From positions 81,238-93,771 of the forward strand of contig WELB01000043.1 in NCBI GenBank assembly GCA_009602725.1: a stretch of DNA of 12,534 nt. Reading direction: 5' to 3'. Under the pieces are notes generated by a model that was not told where the DNA came from, did not search any database, and saw only the letters and a list, made by a program, of their open reading frames with translations. This DNA is from Spirogloea muscicola (Eukaryota; Streptophyta; Zygnematophyceae; Spirogloeales; Spirogloeaceae). Shown piece by piece: positions 8,907 to 12,534 of this stretch (within the stretch, counting starts at the first letter, position 1; the number at the start of each line of letters is the position of its first letter). The translations under genes and the position numbers were made by a program.

Positions 8907-9357
8907 ACTGGTCTCACAATCTTCGTTCCATGAGGCATTCTCGTCCTAACCCATGCTGCCAGTTGCCATCTCAACACATCTCAAATCTACACTTATGACT
9001 GCAAGAACGGGAGGTAGAAGCGCAGAGAGGGCTAAGGGCAAGGACCCTTCAGACCCTTTGTCAGTTTTGGATTGGCTGCGGCATGACCTGTGGCGAGCTT
9101 TGAGATCAGATGGAACACAGGGTGGTCAATGCCGGAACACCGGCGCTTTGCCACCTTATTAATGAGGCCACTAAGGCATATTATTCAGGGCCGCCTTTCA
9201 CGGCCATCGCCGTCACAGCGGTGGCTAACACTAGGCGAGCACTCTGACCAAATGAGCATTAAGCTAAACGTGTGTCAGATTACCATACACTTGTAAGTGG
9301 AAGTAACGGGCATGCAAACTCTGGCAGGTTCTGCCAGATCACAACAACTAGGATCCT

Positions 9358-12300
9358 TCAGACAGGTAGGTGGTACTCAGCAAAGGCTGTCAGGCCCTCC
9401 CGCTTTGCGGAGGCCTTCAGTGAGAGGTAGTGCTCCACCGCGCCCAGCTGCTTGCGCCACTCCACGCCTAGAGAGACGCCGTCCGCTGCAGCCCGCCTGC
9501 ACACAATTGCAAGTACATAGATTCCTACTGCGAATTAGCCACATGGAATGTGACGATCTCAATCTATTATAAAGAACAGTATCATCTGTCAGACCACTAG
9601 GCTTAGCTTTAGGTCCTTGACGCATAATTGAGTGTCATAATAGCTCACACCATAGGCCCAGTCTGTTGGGATGGGAGAAAGTCCAGACAGTACGTATTGA
9701 AGCACAAGCAGCGCTGCCCATCATCATCACTGGCATCATGCTTCACTCACTTCAAATGACATGCCCACTGAGTTCCCTCAGAGCGCGAACAACCGAAGCT
9801 GAGCTGTGTGCCGCCCCTAAGATTGTTGTTCAGCTTGACCAGCACATCCTCCTTCCGGCCAAGCTTCCACTGCGCCTCGAGTCTGCATATCATTGGACCA
9901 GATCAGTCATCCATAATTACAGCGTTTCTGCAAGTTGCGAGGAAGACCACAGAAACTTAAACCCACAATGACATCTTTGCGGAGAAGCTGCATTGGATGG
10001 TTGTGTAGAGATTGAGCTTCTCTTGGAGTTTCAAATACATCATGCTTTGTCTTTGGCTGGATGGAAGCGGTACTGACTTCAGGCGATTGACATCTAGTAG
10101 GTTGGTAGAGTAGGAGGCCTCCATCTCCAAAGTAGAGCAGACTCGCTTTCTGGCCTTAAGGTTGAGCTGCCGAGATCCAGCTGAGTCAACCTTCATGCTG
10201 CGAGCAATTTGCAGTAACCATGTCAGTTACTACAAGGTGCACAGCTCGGTGCAAAGTCGACTTGCCTACGTCTGATCTATCAATATGCAGATGTCCCATT
10301 ATGTCCACATGGCAAGGGGTGTGTAGCTCTGGTTGCTGAGCAGAGGGCGCTAAGCTGTTTGTCTGAGAACGTCAATCTTCCTTCTTCTTCTTCCTCACAG
10401 CTTCTTCAACAAAATGAACGAATCTAAAAGCAGCTATTTTAAGATACCTGTGAGAGAACGTGCCCAGGCTGACGGATGCCGTCTTCGCCTCCAGCGAAAA
10501 CGAGTGCTGGCCTCTCAGGTTGCTCACATATGTATTGGTCAAGGCGACACCACAAGGCATGCTGTTGCGCGAGCGAAGCTGCAGCCTGTAGTCGCCGGTC
10601 TTGAAGTTTTTCGTCAGGCTCTTAGACATCTGCATCACAAGAATAGTATGTTACTTGTGCTGATTAACAATCTCCGCAAGGGCAGCAGTAAAGCACAATC
10701 AGATGAGAATGTGCAGTCTCTGCTCTAGTCTGCGCCCTAACTTGCACATCCTTGCTGACCTTTTCGCTCTCTTTCTCCTGTTGCAATTCCAGCTCCAGTG
10801 TGCGAGCACCTAATGTGCTTGTGTGGAAACTGCACAAATGAGAGCAGACATATTAAGTGTCTGATGACACTGATCCAGTGCTACTTAATCAGACACTTGC
10901 AATCAGCAACCAACCTCAGCAGAGGCAAACAAAGTCCTCATGAGATTATATAGAAGCCAGCTTACAACTGCAGAGCACGTCACAATTCTGCCACATTGAA
11001 CAGAATCATTCACCTGGTCGAGAAGGTGGCATTAGGTATGACCTTGTGGAGGGTGCTCAGCGTAAACCTTTCACCTGATCAGTGATGAAGGGGGTTAGCA
11101 GTGTGCCTTGTGATAGCTCAAGATACGGAGGACATGCTCTTGCTGCAACATGAGTAGGCACAATGACGAAATCACAAACGCATGTCTTTCATCGAGTGTT
11201 ACCTTCGCACGGACTGTTGTTGTAGTTGGTGTTCAAGGCGTGGTTGGTGTTCAGCTTGTGCGTCGTGGTGACCAGTACTGAGTTCTCATCAGTCCACCCG
11301 CTCCGTTCGAGGCTCGTGAAAACTGCCACGAGGCCAAGCAGAGAAGTCAGGCTCTGCAGGGCTTGCAGACCGTATGAACAATGATCACTTAGAGGGAGAT
11401 TACTGAGATGCTAGTCTGTTATTGAAAAGCATTCCTGCGCCCTTTTCTGCATGTAGGTGAGAAACCGATTTCTGTGTGAGCTTGAGCAGAAGTCAAGCTC
11501 TTCCACTCCAAATCGCTGCAGTCGACAGTTCAGAACTCATTGTAACGCCCATTATCAGGCTTGCTGAACTACCTGAGTTGCTCTCATCCAACTTCATAAG
11601 CTCCTCCATCTTCTTGCCGCTCGCAACGTCAAAGGAGTAATTGCAGACGGCCTCATTCCTCTGCATGTGAGCCACGCAAGACACATGTGCACTGAGCACA
11701 CCTGGACCTTGAGGACGTGGCACAACGTTGTCGGCCATGGTATAGCTACTCATGAAAGACTCCAAGCACCTTTGAGGAACTTCAATGGTGACTGCCTTCC
11801 AGGTTCTCAGTGTCATGGCTGATCACTACAGCTTGCTGAGACATTCCGTGACCACTATAAATATTGTGGTTCTGGATCGTCATTAGCACGGAGAAGATGC
11901 AGTATACTAACACCTTACAGGTGGGGTCAGGCTGATTGAAGTCATTAGACACAAGGAGTCAATTATTCATCTTAACTCCCCATTTTAATTCCCTTACCGG
12001 AATAAGGTAGAAAGCGCCTGCCGGCTGGAGCTTGCTGCCGCGGAAGCTGGCGCTCTTGTCTGCCCCGGACCACGGCCAGTCGCCGCGCCTGGCGGTGCCG
12101 GCCGCCGCCGCTCCCTCGTTGGCACCGTGAAGCTCCGCATGCCGGTGCTGGCCGACCATGGCGGCGAGCGCCTCGGCCGCGGACCGCGGCTTCACGGCCA
12201 TCGCCCAGGTCTTGCCGAAGACCGGCGCCGAAGGCAGCCGGAGGGCGCGGGCGGCTCCGGCTCTCCCGGCGGCTAGCCCGGCCGCCCTGGCGGCAACGTC

Positions 12301-12534
12301 GGCAGTGGCAGAGGATGGCGGCATCTGAAATGAGACGGCGAAGGACGGCCGGCCTGAAGCCTTGTCCATGGCCATCGTGGCCCCGAGGAGGTCGAGGTTC
12401 GAGTCCGACAGGAGCTCCAACGGCAGCGGTGGAGCTGGCTCGCCGCCGCCGCGGCGGCGGCGAAGGCTACGGCGGCGGTCAGCGCGAGCGCGCTCGTCGC
12501 CGTCAACGGCCGCTGCGGCGCTGGCGGCAGCGGC
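9358..12534 (-). CDS. Unrecognised beta-strand-rich protein (10 exons, 5' partial)
   Basis: Exons on the - strand: >12534-11998, 11931-11919, 11818-11573, 11322-11203, 11074-11014, 10829-10760, 10629-10448, 10197-about 9967, 9882-9751, 9496-9358. All joins keep one frame of about 576 codons to TGA at 9360-9358. I do not recognise the family. The N-terminal part is Ala/Arg-rich and then contains LELLSDSNLDLLGA and a low-complexity Ala stretch. From about residue 180 onward the chain is a series of alternating strand-like segments, for example SVLVTTTHKLNTNHALNTNY, TGDYRLQLRSRN, HSFSLEAKTASVSLGTFSH, DVLVKLNNNLRGGTQLSFGC and LSLKASAKREGLTAFAEY. This is the texture of an organellar outer-membrane beta-barrel, although the C-terminus is PV, not aromatic. 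A soluble all-beta protein is equally possible. The first in-frame ATG is at 12375 in a good context (GCCACGATGGCC), but the frame stays open to the window edge, so the start is undecided. The donor of the 10197 exon could also be at 9973. Confidence 0.72.
11919..11931 (-). other. Proposed 13-nt microexon of the - strand gene
   Basis: The sequence AATCAG|CCTGACCCCACCT|GTAAGG has a good acceptor and donor around 13 nt. The exon before it ends in phase 0 (FYLIP) and the next one must start with two extra bases before ATG ACA CTG, so 13 nt (phase 1) is exactly what is needed. The join reads FYLIP-PDPTS-MTLRTW. I found no good direct splice between the flanking exons. Confidence 0.5.

Larger units (their letters stand above)
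8595..9357. other. Tail-to-tail intergenic region (763 bp), probable 3' UTRs
   Basis: Lies between the stop of the + strand gene and the stop of the - strand gene. GC content is lower than in the flanking coding exons. Short open frames occur on both strands, but none is recognisable and none chains by splicing with its neighbours. I see no RNA gene or mobile element. Confidence 0.65.

Noticed and set aside
9717-9735. CATCATCATCACTGGCATCATG microsatellite-like stretch
   Set aside because: Too few units and imperfect. It lies in the intron 9497-9750 of the - strand gene and carries no further signal.
12273-12506. Signal-peptide-like frame (Ala/Leu-rich) on the - strand near the window end
   Set aside because: It begins with TTG rather than ATG and sits in a different frame from the one that chains through all nine downstream exons. 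Ala/Leu runs are expected from GCC/GCG-rich DNA.

Overview
The window looks like nuclear DNA of an intron-dense, GC-rich eukaryote. The best guess is a green alga (chlorophyte, perhaps a trebouxiophyte); this is inferred from short GC-rich exons, many short GT-AG introns, TGTAA-type polyadenylation words and a glycogenin-like GT8 / exostosin-like GT64 repertoire. I see no bacterial operon signals, no tRNA or rRNA, no CRISPR array and no transposon ends. No long open frame covers a whole gene. Both genes were rebuilt by hand by chaining exons whose splice sites and reading phases agree.

Left two thirds (about 183-8594, + strand): one 24-exon gene, cut off at its 5' end by the window. Its readable part encodes about 966 residues and carries three glycosyltransferase modules in a row: the C-terminal half or more of an exostosin-type GT64 domain (exons to 1578), a glycogenin-like GT8 domain (2132-4915, tail to 5472) and a second, divergent GT8 domain (5869 to about 8150). 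It ends in an Ala/Gly-rich, basic tail and a TGA at 8592-8594. The GT64 module keeps its Asp-Asp-Asp metal site. Both GT8 modules have lost the second Asp of the DXD motif.

Middle (8595-9357): a tail-to-tail intergenic stretch with probable 3' UTRs and one candidate polyadenylation word for each gene, but no gene.

Right end (9358 to past 12534, - strand): a 10-exon gene, also cut off at its 5' end, readable for about 576 residues. I do not recognise the family. The protein is a long succession of alternating polar/hydrophobic beta-strand-like segments, as expected for an organellar outer-membrane beta-barrel or another all-beta protein. One 13-nt microexon is needed to keep its frame.

The two genes converge, so nothing in the layout says they work together. 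The main novelty candidates are the GT64-GT8-GT8 fusion with degenerate GT8 catalytic sites and the unrecognised beta-rich protein.
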